Counted from the stretch's first letter, positions 50,129 through 59,454 are shown. The stretch is DNA of 64,000 nt from CAVPDE01 sp963707125 (GCA_963707125.1 CAVPOU010000015.1:62001-126000), one strand, 5' to 3'. The notes: a model not told the origin generated them from the sequence alone. Made by a program: numbers and translations.

Positions 50129-52654
50129 ATGGAAAAAACCCCTCTAAAGAAGATCGACCTCCTCGTCGGAGCTTTTCTCGCCTTCCTGTTCATCTTGATT
50201 TCTTTCCAGTCTTTTTCGGTTTTCGAGAGCCTGGGCAGGGTGGTCTACAGCGTACAAATGCGCCTGGATTCCCCCAGAAACCCGGGAGCCAATGTAGTGG
50301 CCATTGTGAATATCGACGACAAGAGCATCAAGCAATTGGGGCCTTGGCCCTGGCCCCGCCAGCTGATTGCGGAGATGATTGACATTCTGAAGAACAACGG
50401 GGCCAAGCTGATTGCTCTAGACCTTCTCTTCAGCGAAAAGGAGCGAAACCTGGGACTCCAGGAAATCAGAGAGCTTCAGAAGGCCATTCAGGAGCGTTCA
50501 GAGACTTCGACAAAGGATCCGTCGTTGTTGAAAAATCTTTCCGATATTGAGAATCGCCTGGACAGTGACCGTCTCCTGATCAAAGCGGTTAAGGAAGGCG
50601 GGATCATCTATCTTCCCCTGATCGGAAGCTTCGGCAAGTACGGCACAGAACTGGTCCTCCCTGAAGACTCATTCGTGAAGAAGAATTCTCTAAAAACAAA
50701 AGCCCCTTTCGCTGAAATTGTGCCCGTCGGTCAATTGGCCGTCCCCTTCTCGGAATTGGCTGAGAACAGCCGTGGATTGGGCCACATTAACTTGCCCCCA
50801 AACAAAGCCTCGCAGGGCCAGACTCACCTCCTCTTTATTGATTATCGAAGCAACATCATCCCTTCTATGCCGTTCCGCCTCTCTCTTGATTTCCTGAACA
50901 AGAAGGCGGAAGAAGCCATCGTCCCCGGCAAAGGGATCAAACTCAAAGACACCCTCATCCCGGCCTCCAACGGTGAACTCCTCATTAAGTTCAAAGGCAC
51001 AGGGAGATCTTTTCCCTACTATTCTTTCGTGGATATTCTGAATGTCAAGAAAGTCCCTGCGGTTTTCGACGGGAAGATCGTCCTGATTGGTTACACGGCT
51101 GAGGATGCCCCCAAAATAAGCACTCCTGTTGATCCGGAGCTCCCTCAGGTTGAGCTCACGGCGAATGTGATTGACAACATGGTGAACGGAAGGTATCTGG
51201 TTCGCCCTTCCTTCATGATCTACATCGAAGCGGTGTTTATCCTCCTTTTGTGCCTTTTTGCCTCCTTTCTCATGTCCCGCTACGGCTTCATCAATCGCAT
51301 GGGCATCACAGCCACCATGATCTTTGTTCTCTTCCTTGTGGGATTCATCTTTTTCATGGTCCTGGATGTCTGGTTTAAAATTATCTATATCGCTCTGGCC
51401 CTTATCGCCGTCTTCCTAGAGTATTCCATCCGGGACATTGTGGTGACCCAGCGAACCCTCGGCCTGACCTCGAAAGAGAGTATCGAAACCAACCGACAGC
51501 TCGCGCTCAGTCTCCAAAGCCAGGGTCTCCTGGATCTTGCCTTTGAAAAATTCCGCAAGATCCCTCTGAACGACGCGATGAAAGACGTGGTTTACAACCT
51601 GGGGCTCGATTTCGAGCGCAAGAGGATGTACAACAAGGCTGTTGCGGTCTATGAATACATCGCAACGACGGGCAAGGAGTTCAGAGACCTGTCCGACCGG
51701 ATCCCGAAGCTCCGTGGCCTCGTCACTCCCATGATGATGGCCGGTCAGCAAACCAAGCAAGACGGTAAGATCATCTTTTCCGATGACCTTGGGATAAAGC
51801 CCACCGTGGGCCGATACGAGGTCATGAGCGAACTGGGCCAGGGGGCTATGGGGATCGTCTACAAGGCGAGAGATCCCAAGATCAACCGCTTTCTTGCCAT
51901 AAAGACCATCCGTTTCTCCGATGAGTTCGAGGCGGAGAAAATCCAGGAAATCAAGGAACGCTTTATGAGGGAAGCGCAGATCGCCGGAAGACTCGCCCAT
52001 CCCGCGATCGTCGCCATTTATGATGTGGGCGAGGACTACGATCTCACCTATCTGGCCATGGAATACCTGGATGGGGAGAGCTTGCAGAAATACTGCAGGA
52101 AAGGTTTCCTGCTGCCCTTGAGAAAAGTGCTTTTCATTGTGTCGGAAGTCGCGCTTGCGCTGGACTACGCGCACAGGCAGGGAGTCATCCACCGCGACGT
52201 AAAGCCTGCCAATATCATGGTCCTCAAGGACGGCAAGGTCAAGGTGACGGACTTTGGAATTGCCAAAGCGGTTTCTTCTTCCCAGACCAAGAGCGGCATC
52301 GTTCTGGGAACCCCCAATTATATGTCCCCGGAGCAGATCAACGGCCATGACCTTGACGGTCGCTCGGATATCTTCTCGCTGGGGGTCGTCTTTTTTGAGC
52401 TCCTTACTGCCGTGCTCCCCTTCCACGGGAAAAACCTGACAAATCTCTTCTACCAAATTACGCAAGCCAAACACCCCTCGCCCAGGGAGATCAATCCCAA
52501 GGTCCCCAATCCGGTGGAGCAGATCGTGGACAAGGCTCTGGCCAAGGACCCTGAGCAAAGATTCCAGACCTGTTCTGATTTTGCGAGATACTTGAAGGCC
52601 ATGATCAACAGGATCGATCAGGTCAAGGCAAAGGTGAAGGAAGTAAACGCCTGA
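50129..52654 (+). CDS. CHASE2-domain Ser/Thr protein kinase
   Basis: An 841-aa membrane kinase. An N-terminal transmembrane helix (residues 14-32) is followed by a CHASE2 extracytoplasmic sensor (ANVVAIVNIDDKSIKQLGPW, then IALDLLFSEKERN). Three helices (about 365-440) return to the cytoplasm. A middle segment (about 470-540) has TPR-like helices. The kinase is at 563-841: glycine loop LGQGAMGIVYKARD, Lys in LAIKTIR, catalytic HRDVKPANIM with Asp690, DFGIAKAV and APE-like SPEQ. It phosphorylates Ser/Thr in response to an external signal. The FHA protein 5 kb upstream is a natural reader of such phosphorylation. Confidence 0.93.
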   Translation: MEKTPLKKIDLLVGAFLAFLFILISFQSFSVFESLGRVVYSVQMRLDSPRNPGANVVAIVNIDDKSIKQLGPWPWPRQLIAEMIDILKNNGAKLIALDLLFSEKERNLGLQEIRELQKAIQERSETSTKDPSLLKNLSDIENRLDSDRLLIKAVKEGGIIYLPLIGSFGKYGTELVLPEDSFVKKNSLKTKAPFAEIVPVGQLAVPFSELAENSRGLGHINLPPNKASQGQTHLLFIDYRSNIIPSMPFRLSLDFLNKKAEEAIVPGKGIKLKDTLIPASNGELLIKFKGTGRSFPYYSFVDILNVKKVPAVFDGKIVLIGYTAEDAPKISTPVDPELPQVELTANVIDNMVNGRYLVRPSFMIYIEAVFILLLCLFASFLMSRYGFINRMGITATMIFVLFLVGFIFFMVLDVWFKIIYIALALIAVFLEYSIRDIVVTQRTLGLTSKESIETNRQLALSLQSQGLLDLAFEKFRKIPLNDAMKDVVYNLGLDFERKRMYNKAVAVYEYIATTGKEFRDLSDRIPKLRGLVTPMMMAGQQTKQDGKIIFSDDLGIKPTVGRYEVMSELGQGAMGIVYKARDPKINRFLAIKTIRFSDEFEAEKIQEIKERFMREAQIAGRLAHPAIVAIYDVGEDYDLTYLAMEYLDGESLQKYCRKGFLLPLRKVLFIVSEVALALDYAHRQGVIHRDVKPANIMVLKDGKVKVTDFGIAKAVSSSQTKSGIVLGTPNYMSPEQINGHDLDGRSDIFSLGVVFFELLTAVLPFHGKNLTNLFYQITQAKHPSPREINPKVPNPVEQIVDKALAKDPEQRFQTCSDFARYLKAMINRIDQVKAKVKEVNA

Positions 52655-52676
52655 AAGCTGCGCAGATTAAAATGAA

Positions 52677-52710
52677 AGAGGGTCGAGTCTATAGCAAGAC
52701 TCAACCCTCT
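52677..52710. terminator. Bidirectional terminator between the CHASE2 kinase and folD
   Basis: AGAGGGT-C-GAGTCT pairs with AGACTC-AACCCTCT around a six-base loop; T-rich sequence follows on the plus strand (TCTTGTTTCT). The two genes converge here, so it can serve both. Confidence 0.75.
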
Positions 52711-52730
52711 TCTTGTTTCTGACTTAAAGA

Positions 52731-53639
52731 TTAAGCGATGCCCAGTTTGTATTTCAGGGAGCTGAGCGTGTTTTTCATCAGCATGGTGATGGTCATGGGT
52801 CCCACACCGCCGGGCACGGGTGTAATCGATCCGGCGATCTCCTTGGCGGCATCAAAGTCCACGTCCCCTTTCAAGATAGCGATTTTCTTTCCTGTCTTTT
52901 CGCTGATCTTCTCTCCGACCCGGTTGACCCCCACATCAATGACACAGGCTCCGGGCTTGATCCACTCCGGTTTCACCAGGCCGGGAACTCCTGCGGCCAC
53001 AACCAGAATGTCGGCGCGTTTGCAGTGGGCTGCAAGGTCTTTGGTCCCTGTGTGGGCAACGGTCACCGTGGCGTTAGCCCCCTTGGCCTTCTGAAGCATG
53101 ATCATGGCGATTGGTTTCCCCACGATATTGGAACGGCCCACCACAACCACCTCGGCGCCTTTTGTTTCCACGCCGGAACGCACGATCAACTCCTGAATGC
53201 CGGCAGGCGTGCAGGGCGGAAATTTGACCTCGGAACCTCCGATCATGAGGCGTCCTACGTTGATGGGATGAAATCCGTCCACATCCTTGTCCGGATCAAT
53301 GGCATTGAGGATTTTCTTTTCATTGATATGTTTTGGAAGAGGGAGCTGCACCAGAATCCCGTTGATGCTGTCATCCTTGTTGTACTTCTCAATCAGAGCC
53401 AGCAAAGCCGCTTCAGAGATGGTCTCAAGCTGGTTGTCCTGGATTTCCTTGAAACCGAGGCTCTTGGCCGCCTCGATTTTGGCGGTGACATACGAAATGG
53501 AGGCAGGATTTTGCCCCACGAGAATCGTCACAAGACCCGGCACCTTGCCGTGTTTTTCTTTGATTTTCTTAACTTCCTCTCCGATCTCCTTGAGAATTAA
53601 ATCGCGGATTTCAGTCCCCTTGATCAATTTCGCAGTCAT
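52731..53639 (-). CDS. folD: Bifunctional methylene-THF dehydrogenase/methenyl-THF cyclohydrolase
   Basis: A 302-aa enzyme interconverting 5,10-methylene-, methenyl- and 10-formyl-tetrahydrofolate. Conserved residues are seen: Tyr50 and Lys54 in SISYVTAKIEAAKSLG, the folate-binding VQLPLPKHI, PCTPAGI, and the NAD(P) loop VVGRSNIVGKPIAM. The end PVPGGVGPMTITMLMKNTL is typical. AAAGGAG stands just before the ATG. In anaerobes it often serves the methyl branch of the acetyl-CoA pathway, but no other folate gene is near. Confidence 0.96.
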   Translation of the reverse strand: MTAKLIKGTEIRDLILKEIGEEVKKIKEKHGKVPGLVTILVGQNPASISYVTAKIEAAKSLGFKEIQDNQLETISEAALLALIEKYNKDDSINGILVQLPLPKHINEKKILNAIDPDKDVDGFHPINVGRLMIGGSEVKFPPCTPAGIQELIVRSGVETKGAEVVVVGRSNIVGKPIAMIMLQKAKGANATVTVAHTGTKDLAAHCKRADILVVAAGVPGLVKPEWIKPGACVIDVGVNRVGEKISEKTGKKIAILKGDVDFDAAKEIAGSITPVPGGVGPMTITMLMKNTLSSLKYKLGIA

Positions 53640-53885
53640 TTCTGATCTCCTTTCCTTCTATTAAATTTTACTTTTGTTGGACTCAAAAGGTTGGAAAACC
53701 ATTCTGGAAGGACAAAATTGGATACCACACCTCTGCTCTCTTTTGCAAAAGAATAATGAAGTTCTCCGCAGTCTTGGGCAAGCGGGACGGGGTACCTGGG
53801 AAGGCGAATGAAGCACAAAAACCCGAGATGTTCCCCAACCTGCCATCCTTGACTTGTCGCTCCCTTTTCCTTACGATGCCGTGTC

Positions 53886-53981
53886 ATGGAACTCGCGACA
53901 CCCGACTCCGGGATGATGGACTTTGTGCTGCTTGGAAAATCAGGAGAGATCCTGCCTAAGCTTCTGGAACATTGGACATGA
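53886..53981 (+). CDS. Possible 31-codon upstream gene coupled to the next
   Basis: The frame encodes MELATPDSGMMDFVLLGKSG, then EILPKLLEHWT, and its TGA overlaps the ATG at 53978 (ATGA). The amino-acid pattern looks real, but no ribosome site is evident. It may be a small coupling peptide or the tail of a truncated gene. The 246 bases before it (53640-53885) hold only the divergent folD ribosome site. Confidence 0.35.
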   Translation: MELATPDSGMMDFVLLGKSGEILPKLLEHWT

Positions 53982-54784
53982 AGCCTTCAGGAATCATTAC
54001 CCTCACCACGGATTTCGGCCTTTCAGACCCTTATGTGGCCATGATGAAAGGAGTGATCCTCTCCATCAATCCTTCGGCCAGGCTCGTCGATGTCACCCAT
54101 CAGGTCGGAACAGGGTCCATCTTCCAGGCGGCTCTGCTGATCCGTGAAACGTTTCCCTACTTCCCTCAAGGAACCATACACCTGGCCGTGGTTGACCCGG
54201 GGGTCGGGAGCAATCGACGACTCATTGCTTTAAAGGTCGATGCTCATTTCTTTGTGGGACCTGACAATGGTCTTTTCTGGCCCGTGTTCCGGGATTTTGG
54301 AGGAGCCAAGGCCGTTCAGCTCACTCAAACCCGTTATTTCCTCCCGAGCATTACCCCCACTTTTCACGGCAGAGAAATATTTGCGCCTGCGGCGGCTCAT
54401 CTTTCTCTCGGCCTTTCTTTGGAGTCTTTGGGACCCTCCATCCGTGAGCTTACGAAGCTGACCATCCCGCAGCCCTATGTCAAAGAAGGCGTTCTCTGCG
54501 GCCAGATCATTCGGGTGGACAACTTCGGAAACCTTGTCACCAATATCTCTTCGCGGGAATTGCTGGACTTCCTCGAATCCGGTCATCCGCGCATTGAGGC
54601 CGGAAAGCTGGTCATCCGAAAGCTCAGCCGCATCTATGCGGATTGCGAGGAAGGGGAACCTCTGGCCCTGATCAACAGCTCCAATCTTCTGGAAATAGCC
54701 GTCAATCTTGGTCGGGCTTCAGAATACATCGGGTTGAGAAATGGAGAGATTGTCGGGGCCTTGGTTGAGGTGAGCAAGGCTTGA
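53978..54784 (+). CDS. S-adenosyl-L-methionine hydroxide adenosyltransferase family protein
   Basis: A 268-aa protein of the DUF62 family, which hydrolyses SAM to adenosine and methionine. The family opening ITLTTDFGLSDPYVAMMKGV contains the Asp pair of the active site; HLAVVDPGVGSNRRLIALKV and FVGPDNGLFWPVF are the middle blocks, and RVDNFGNLVTNISSREL the C-terminal one. The trimer binds SAM between subunits. I use the ATG at 53978; a TTG six bases earlier is also open. Related enzymes can also carry out halogenation, but the chloride-binding variant residues are not evident. Confidence 0.92.
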   Translation: MKPSGIITLTTDFGLSDPYVAMMKGVILSINPSARLVDVTHQVGTGSIFQAALLIRETFPYFPQGTIHLAVVDPGVGSNRRLIALKVDAHFFVGPDNGLFWPVFRDFGGAKAVQLTQTRYFLPSITPTFHGREIFAPAAAHLSLGLSLESLGPSIRELTKLTIPQPYVKEGVLCGQIIRVDNFGNLVTNISSRELLDFLESGHPRIEAGKLVIRKLSRIYADCEEGEPLALINSSNLLEIAVNLGRASEYIGLRNGEIVGALVEVSKA

Positions 54785-54793
54785 CAGGGATCA

Positions 54794-55090
54794 TCAGCTC
54801 TCCCGCAAGGATTGTAGATATTCCTCCCATTCGATGGGAAGCAAGTACTTTTTCTTGTTGTTGCAGATCTTGCACGCGGGAACGATATTCCCTTTGCTGC
54901 TCTTCCCTCCCCGGCTGAGAGGGACCACGTGATCCATGGTGAGGTGTTCCCTTCCCACCTGGCTCTGGCAGTAGTGGCATATCCCCTTCTGGATCTTTCT
55001 CATCCACCACGCCGATTGCCTGAGCCGCCGGGCCTTGTCCTTTTCCCTTCGAATATCTTCTTCACCGACATCGATATCTTCAAAAAGCAT
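54794..55090 (-). CDS. HNH endonuclease-type protein
   Basis: A 98-aa single-domain protein. The zinc Cys pairs are CHYCQ and CKICNN, and the HNH core is MDHVVPLSRGGKSSKGNIVP. A charged N-terminal helix (EDIRREKDKARRLRQSAWW) precedes the domain. It should bind and cut nucleic acid, but the gene is alone apart from the adjacent PilZ gene and no partner suggests a restriction or mobile role. Its ATG follows the PilZ stop by one base, so the two are probably co-translated. Confidence 0.88.
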   Translation of the reverse strand: MLFEDIDVGEEDIRREKDKARRLRQSAWWMRKIQKGICHYCQSQVGREHLTMDHVVPLSRGGKSSKGNIVPACKICNNKKKYLLPIEWEEYLQSLRES

Positions 55091-55091
55091 G

Positions 55092-55835
55092 TCACTGTGC
55101 CCTGGAGTTGTTGGCTTCTAGTTGAGATGCAAGCTTGCAGTTCTCGATGACTTCCGGGGATTCAATTCCCATCACATAGGAATCCTTGTATTTCCCTGTG
55201 GACATCTTGGTCAGGCGCCGCACCACGCCGTCCACCTTGATCATGGCATTTTCCGAGTAGAAAACAATGTCCCTGATGCGGTCCCCTGGTTTCACCAGGC
55301 GGACAAGATCAAAATCCTTCCTGGTGATCAGAATACCCAGGCCGTGCATGGAGCAATCCATTACGCCCAGATCATAGACCTTGTCTTTTCCCATAATGCT
55401 GAATGCAACAGAAACGAAATCCGGCATCTCGTAGGTATGCCTGCTCTCCCTGCGTCTTTCTCTGGCGAATTCCAGGGACTGTGGAAGCGTGATCATAATA
55501 CCGAAATAAGGGTATTCGTTGCTCACTCCAACGTACCTCGCTTTACCGCGGCAGAAGTGCTCTTTGATGGAGAATTCCAGCGTGACCTGTGAAGAGGACT
55601 GAATCAGGCTGTTTCCTATTTCCGGGAAAAGCTTTTCAATGATCAATTCAGGTTCACTCCCTAGGGAAGATATTTCTTCGGGGTTGAGTCTTGTGGCCCG
55701 GGACATGAACCTTACGTTTTCTTCATCAATGAGAACCTTGAGCTCCATGTTCTTGGAAACCATTCGCTCGAAAATCTCCTGGATTTTACGTCTGTCCTTT
55801 ACCTGTCTCCAGCTCTCTGTTTCTTCCATGGACAC
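55092..55835 (-). CDS. PilZ-domain protein with YcgR-like N-terminal region
   Basis: A 247-aa protein. The C-terminal PilZ domain (from about residue 125) has the c-di-GMP-binding motifs RRRESRHTYEM (RxxxR) and DCSMHGLGIL (D/NxSxxG). The N-terminal half (VSKNMELKVLIDEENVRFMS, and ITLPQSLEFARERRRES) resembles the YcgR N domain of flagellar brake and pilus regulators. It should translate c-di-GMP levels into altered motility or secretion, plausibly acting on the PilB motors of this window. A second ATG two codons in is possible. AAGGAGG precedes the start. Confidence 0.9.
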   Translation of the reverse strand: MSMEETESWRQVKDRRKIQEIFERMVSKNMELKVLIDEENVRFMSRATRLNPEEISSLGSEPELIIEKLFPEIGNSLIQSSSQVTLEFSIKEHFCRGKARYVGVSNEYPYFGIMITLPQSLEFARERRRESRHTYEMPDFVSVAFSIMGKDKVYDLGVMDCSMHGLGILITRKDFDLVRLVKPGDRIRDIVFYSENAMIKVDGVVRRLTKMSTGKYKDSYVMGIESPEVIENCKLASQLEANNSRAQ

Positions 55836-56001
55836 CTCCTTCAGAGGTTCACCCTGTTCTCAGGGGTAGTTTACCATCCTGGAGAGAAAAGCGAAAATTA
55901 AAATGATTTTTCTTCATTTCTTTTGGGCGCAAACCGGATCTTGCCTGGTTTGGAGGAAGTATCGGGTTGACGCCTGGATGGATAAGTGGTAAAGGTAATT
56001 C

Positions 56002-56469
56002 ATGATGTTTTCGGACTTTTCCCTTTTTATGGAAGAAGCCCTCCAAGAAGCGACAAAGGGCTCTGAAGAGGGAGAAGTTCCCGTGGGTGCGGTAATTGTC
56101 GATCCGGAAGGCGCGATTGTAGCCAGAGCCCACAACCAGCCCCTTTCCCTCAATGATCCCTGTGCTCATGCAGAGATTTTAGCCTTAAGGCAGGCTGGGA
56201 TTTTTTATAACAATTACCGTATTGAGGGAGCCACCCTGGTGGTGACCATGGAGCCCTGCCTCATGTGCATTGGGGCGGTGATCCATGCAAGGGTAGCCAG
56301 GCTGGTTTTTGGGGCTCTTGATCCGAAGTGGGGTGCTGCGGGATCCTTGTACAATGTGCCGGCGGATCTTCGATTAAACCATCGAATAGAGGTGATACCC
56401 GGAGTTCTGGCGGAAGAATGCCTCAAGTTGATGCAGGACTTCTTCCGGATGCGGAGGGAGAAAGAATAG
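56002..56469 (+). CDS. tadA: tRNA adenosine(34) deaminase
   Basis: A 155-aa deaminase that converts wobble adenosine 34 of tRNA-Arg(ACG) to inosine. Zinc ligands and catalytic Glu are in CAHAEILAL (His56, Glu58) and MEPCLMCIGA (Cys86, Cys89). Length and C-terminal region (FRMRREKE) are typical. The gene runs directly into a tRNA-Ser gene nine bases after its stop, a common arrangement. TAAAGGTAATTC precedes the start. Confidence 0.95.
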   Translation: MMFSDFSLFMEEALQEATKGSEEGEVPVGAVIVDPEGAIVARAHNQPLSLNDPCAHAEILALRQAGIFYNNYRIEGATLVVTMEPCLMCIGAVIHARVARLVFGALDPKWGAAGSLYNVPADLRLNHRIEVIPGVLAEECLKLMQDFFRMRREKE

Positions 56470-56477
56470 GGGCACAC

Positions 56478-56576
<99 letters not shown>

Positions 56577-56724
56577 GAAACTTTTTTTCGTTGTTTATTC
56601 GAATGGTGTTGAGGAGTTATCAAGCCAGGCCTGGGTGAGGGTGACCTTTCCTAAAATCTGACTTCATGGGATTTCAGATAGTTCCCAGCTTTATTTGGAG
56701 CGACGCCCTGAAGGGGCGCTATAT

Positions 56725-56746
56725 GAAATCTGTTTCAACAGATTTC
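56725..56746 (+). other. Perfect hairpin between the two tRNA-Ser genes
   Basis: GAAATCTGTT pairs with AACAGATTTC around a 2-base TC turn, ending five bases before the second tRNA. It could be a processing or terminator structure of the tRNA transcript. The rest of the 178-base gap shows no gene. Confidence 0.5.
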
Positions 56747-56751
56747 ATTGC

Positions 56752-56846
56752 GGAGAGATGTCCGAGCTGGCCGAAGGAGCGCGACTGGAAATCGCGTGTA
56801 CCGCCTAAAAGTGGTACCGTGGGTTCGAATCCCACTCTCTCCGCCA
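56752..56846 (+). tRNA. tRNA-Ser (anticodon GGA)
   Basis: 95 bases including CCA. Acceptor stem GGAGAGA/TCTCTCC, anticodon stem CGCGA/TCGCG with loop CTGGAAA giving GGA, T-arm GTGGGTTCGAATCCCAC, and a long variable arm (ACCGCCTAAAAGTGGT). It decodes UCC and UCU. Confidence 0.97.
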
Positions 56847-56902
56847 TATTATTTCCCCTGGACCTCTGCTGAAATGTTCATGTTTCTCTTGAGGCCATCG
56901 CC

Positions 56903-58513
56903 ATGACGTACGAGGTTTTTGCCAGGAAATGGCGCCCGCAGGTTTTTGAGGACGTCCTTGGGCAGGAACACGTGATTCACACGTTGATCAATGCTATCAA
57001 GACAGACAGGCTCGCCCATGCCTACCTCTTCAGTGGGCCGAGAGGCGTCGGAAAGACATCGATCGCCAGGATCCTCGCCAAAGCCCTCACCTGTGCGGAA
57101 GGAAAGCCGGGCATTCCCTGCAACCGTTGCCACTCCTGCCTTGAAATCACACAGGGCTCTTCCGTGGACGTGCAGGAAATTGACGGAGCGTCCAATCGAG
57201 GCATTGAGCAGATTCGGGAGCTCCGGGAAAATATCAAGTACATGCCTTCCTCCAGTCCGTTTCGGATTTACATCATCGATGAAGTTCACATGCTGACCCT
57301 ACCCGCGTTTAATGCCCTTCTCAAGACTCTTGAGGAACCGCCGGCCCATGTGAAATTCATTTTTGCAACGACAGAACCCCATAAAGTCCCGGTCACGATT
57401 CTTTCAAGATGCCAGAAATTCGATTTCAAAAGGATTCCCGTGGCTCTTCTCGTCAAACAGATGGAGAGAATCACCTCTCAGGAAGGCATCGACATCAGCC
57501 GGTCCGGTTTGACTCTCATTGCCAGAGAAGCCGAAGGGAGTATGCGTGACGCCGAGAGTCTTCTGGATCAGGTCGTCTCCTATACGGGCCCCAAGGTCGA
57601 GGACCGGCAGATCACGGATATTCTCGGAGTGATCGACAGGACCCTCCTCTTTGGGGCTTCACGCGCTGTTCTTGAAGGTTCAGCCAAGACGTGCATAGAA
57701 ATTGTGGCCCAGATCTACAACTACGGCCATGACATCAAGGAGTTCTATCGGGCCCTCATGGATCAGTTCAGAAATCTTCTCATGAGCCTTGTCGCACCAT
57801 ACGACGACCTTCTCGACATGGTCGAGAGCGACAGGGAAGAACTCAAGGTCCAGGCGGAAAGGGCCGGGAAAGAAAAGCTGCAGCAGATCTTGAACACTCT
57901 CATTAGCCGGGAGGAGAGCCTCCGTTTCACGTCCCATCCCAGGCTGGTCCTGGAAACGATCATGATCAGGCTCTGTCAGATGGGAGACATCGTCGCCCTG
58001 GATGAACTGATCAGGAAACTCGACTCACTTGAAAAAAGGCTTTCCACGCCGGGGGACTCTCGTGAGGCGGGTCAGGTTTCTGATCAGGCGGCTCCCTGGC
58101 AACTAATAAACAAAGACGGGAAGGCTTCTCCTCAGCCGATCAAGAAAGAAGACTGGACCGCTTTTCTCAAATTCATTGCTTCCATGAATAAACCGATGGC
58201 GAACGTCCTGAAAGGTTTTCCATTTCTGGAGGCCTCTGCAGAGATCGTGGTGATCGGAAGAAGCCCCAAGCCCTTCGACACCTATCTCGATGACTCGGAA
58301 AAAGGCGACAAACTGAGAGCCTATGTCCTTGAGTTTTTCAAACGGGATGTGAAAATAAAAGTCAGCAGTGAAAACGAGGTGGGGAAAAATCCTCCCCCAA
58401 CAGAGGCTCCCAAAGCATCGTCCCATCCGCAAGGCGTTCAGGATGTGCTCAACATGTTCCAGGGGGAGATCAGAGGGGAAGTTCCGGAAGATCAAAGGAG
58501 AAAACCATCATGA
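56903..58513 (+). CDS. dnaX: DNA polymerase III subunit gamma/tau
   Basis: A 536-aa clamp-loader ATPase. It opens with EVFARKWRPQVFEDVLGQEH and has Walker A GPRGVGKTS (45-53), a zinc module (Cys64, 73, 76, 79: TCAEGKPGIPCNRCHSC), Walker B IIDEVHML and sensor TTEPHKVP. Residues after about 360 are the tau tail. No poly-A slip signal for an internal gamma frameshift is obvious. It starts the dnaX-ybaB-recR operon; its stop overlaps the ybaB start. Confidence 0.95.
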   Translation: MTYEVFARKWRPQVFEDVLGQEHVIHTLINAIKTDRLAHAYLFSGPRGVGKTSIARILAKALTCAEGKPGIPCNRCHSCLEITQGSSVDVQEIDGASNRGIEQIRELRENIKYMPSSSPFRIYIIDEVHMLTLPAFNALLKTLEEPPAHVKFIFATTEPHKVPVTILSRCQKFDFKRIPVALLVKQMERITSQEGIDISRSGLTLIAREAEGSMRDAESLLDQVVSYTGPKVEDRQITDILGVIDRTLLFGASRAVLEGSAKTCIEIVAQIYNYGHDIKEFYRALMDQFRNLLMSLVAPYDDLLDMVESDREELKVQAERAGKEKLQQILNTLISREESLRFTSHPRLVLETIMIRLCQMGDIVALDELIRKLDSLEKRLSTPGDSREAGQVSDQAAPWQLINKDGKASPQPIKKEDWTAFLKFIASMNKPMANVLKGFPFLEASAEIVVIGRSPKPFDTYLDDSEKGDKLRAYVLEFFKRDVKIKVSSENEVGKNPPPTEAPKASSHPQGVQDVLNMFQGEIRGEVPEDQRRKPS

Positions 58514-58839
58514 AAGGCATGCCGAACATGGGGAACCTGCTCAAGCAGGCTCAGCAATTCCAGGCCAGGATGGCCAAGCTTCAAGAAGAGCTCGGAGAGA
58601 GAACTGTGGAGGCTTCTGCCGGGGGCGGAATGGTCACGGTGGTGGCCAACGGCCGACAGGAGATCCTTTCCATCAAAATCGACCCCGAAGTGATTCACCC
58701 TGAAGAGGCGGAGATGCTCCAGGATCTGATTCTCGCTGCGGTCAATGACGCCCTGTCGAGAGCCAAAAACATGGTCAATGAGGAGATGGGCAAACTCACT
58801 CAAGGGCTCAACCTTCCCAACCTCCCCGGTCTCATTTAG
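58510..58839 (+). CDS. YbaB/EbfC family nucleoid-associated protein
   Basis: A 109-aa DNA-binding dimer with the family pattern NLLKQAQQFQARMAKLQEEL and TVVANGRQEILSIKIDPEVI. It overlaps dnaX by four bases and lies ten bases before recR, the standard bacterial order, suggesting shared expression for replication and repair. Confidence 0.95.
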   Translation: MKGMPNMGNLLKQAQQFQARMAKLQEELGERTVEASAGGGMVTVVANGRQEILSIKIDPEVIHPEEAEMLQDLILAAVNDALSRAKNMVNEEMGKLTQGLNLPNLPGLI

Positions 58840-58848
58840 GACAGGTTG

Positions 58849-59454
58849 ATGAGCATTTATCCAGCACCCCTAGAACATCTCATTCAGAACCTGTCCCGGT
58901 TGCCGGGAATCGGCCAGAAATCCGCAGCCCGGGTGGCCCTCTACATCCTGAGGAGTCCCAGAGACCTTGCCGAGAACCTGGCAAAAAGCCTTCTCGACGT
59001 GAAAGAGAGGATCAGGTTCTGTTCGGTTTGCTTCAATTTCACCGACAAAGACCCTTGCGCCATATGCGTGGATGAAGCCCGGGCCAATGGGGTTTTGTGC
59101 ATCGTTGAAGGACCGGGCGATCAGCTTGCCCTGGAGGAGTCCGGTGCTTTTAAGGGAAAGTATCACGTGCTTCACGGGGTTCTGTCCCCTCTGGACGGCG
59201 TTGGGCCCGAAGATCTCAAGATCGGTGAGCTCATTGGTCGCCTTGACAGAGAAGCGATCCAGGAGGTCATCCTCGCCACCAACCCCACCACCGAAGGGGA
59301 AGCCACGGCTTCCTTTGTCAGCAAGCTCCTCTCCGAAAAGGAGATCAAAATCTCCCGGATTGCCCTGGGGATACCCATGGGAGGGGATCTGAAATATATG
59401 GATTCCATGACGCTACGCCACGCCCTCAAGAGCCGGACCACCCTGCTGCCATGA
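58849..59454 (+). CDS. recR: Recombination mediator RecR
   Basis: A 201-aa protein for loading RecA with RecF/RecO. It shows the helix-hairpin-helix (LSRLPGIGQKSAARVALYIL), the C4 zinc finger (CSVCFNFTDKDPCAIC), the Toprim domain (LCIVEGPGDQLALEESGAF) and a family Walker-like block (NPTTEGEATASF). A TTG directly before the ATG would add one residue; the ATG is preferred. Its TGA overlaps the next start (ATGA). Confidence 0.96.
   Translation: MSIYPAPLEHLIQNLSRLPGIGQKSAARVALYILRSPRDLAENLAKSLLDVKERIRFCSVCFNFTDKDPCAICVDEARANGVLCIVEGPGDQLALEESGAFKGKYHVLHGVLSPLDGVGPEDLKIGELIGRLDREAIQEVILATNPTTEGEATASFVSKLLSEKEIKISRIALGIPMGGDLKYMDSMTLRHALKSRTTLLP

Noticed and set aside
51416..52558. Open frame opposite the kinase domain
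   Set aside because: Antisense shadow of a well-supported kinase.
56903..58513. Programmed frameshift in dnaX giving a separate gamma form
   Set aside because: No A-rich slip heptamer with a following hairpin was found at the expected position after the ATPase domain.
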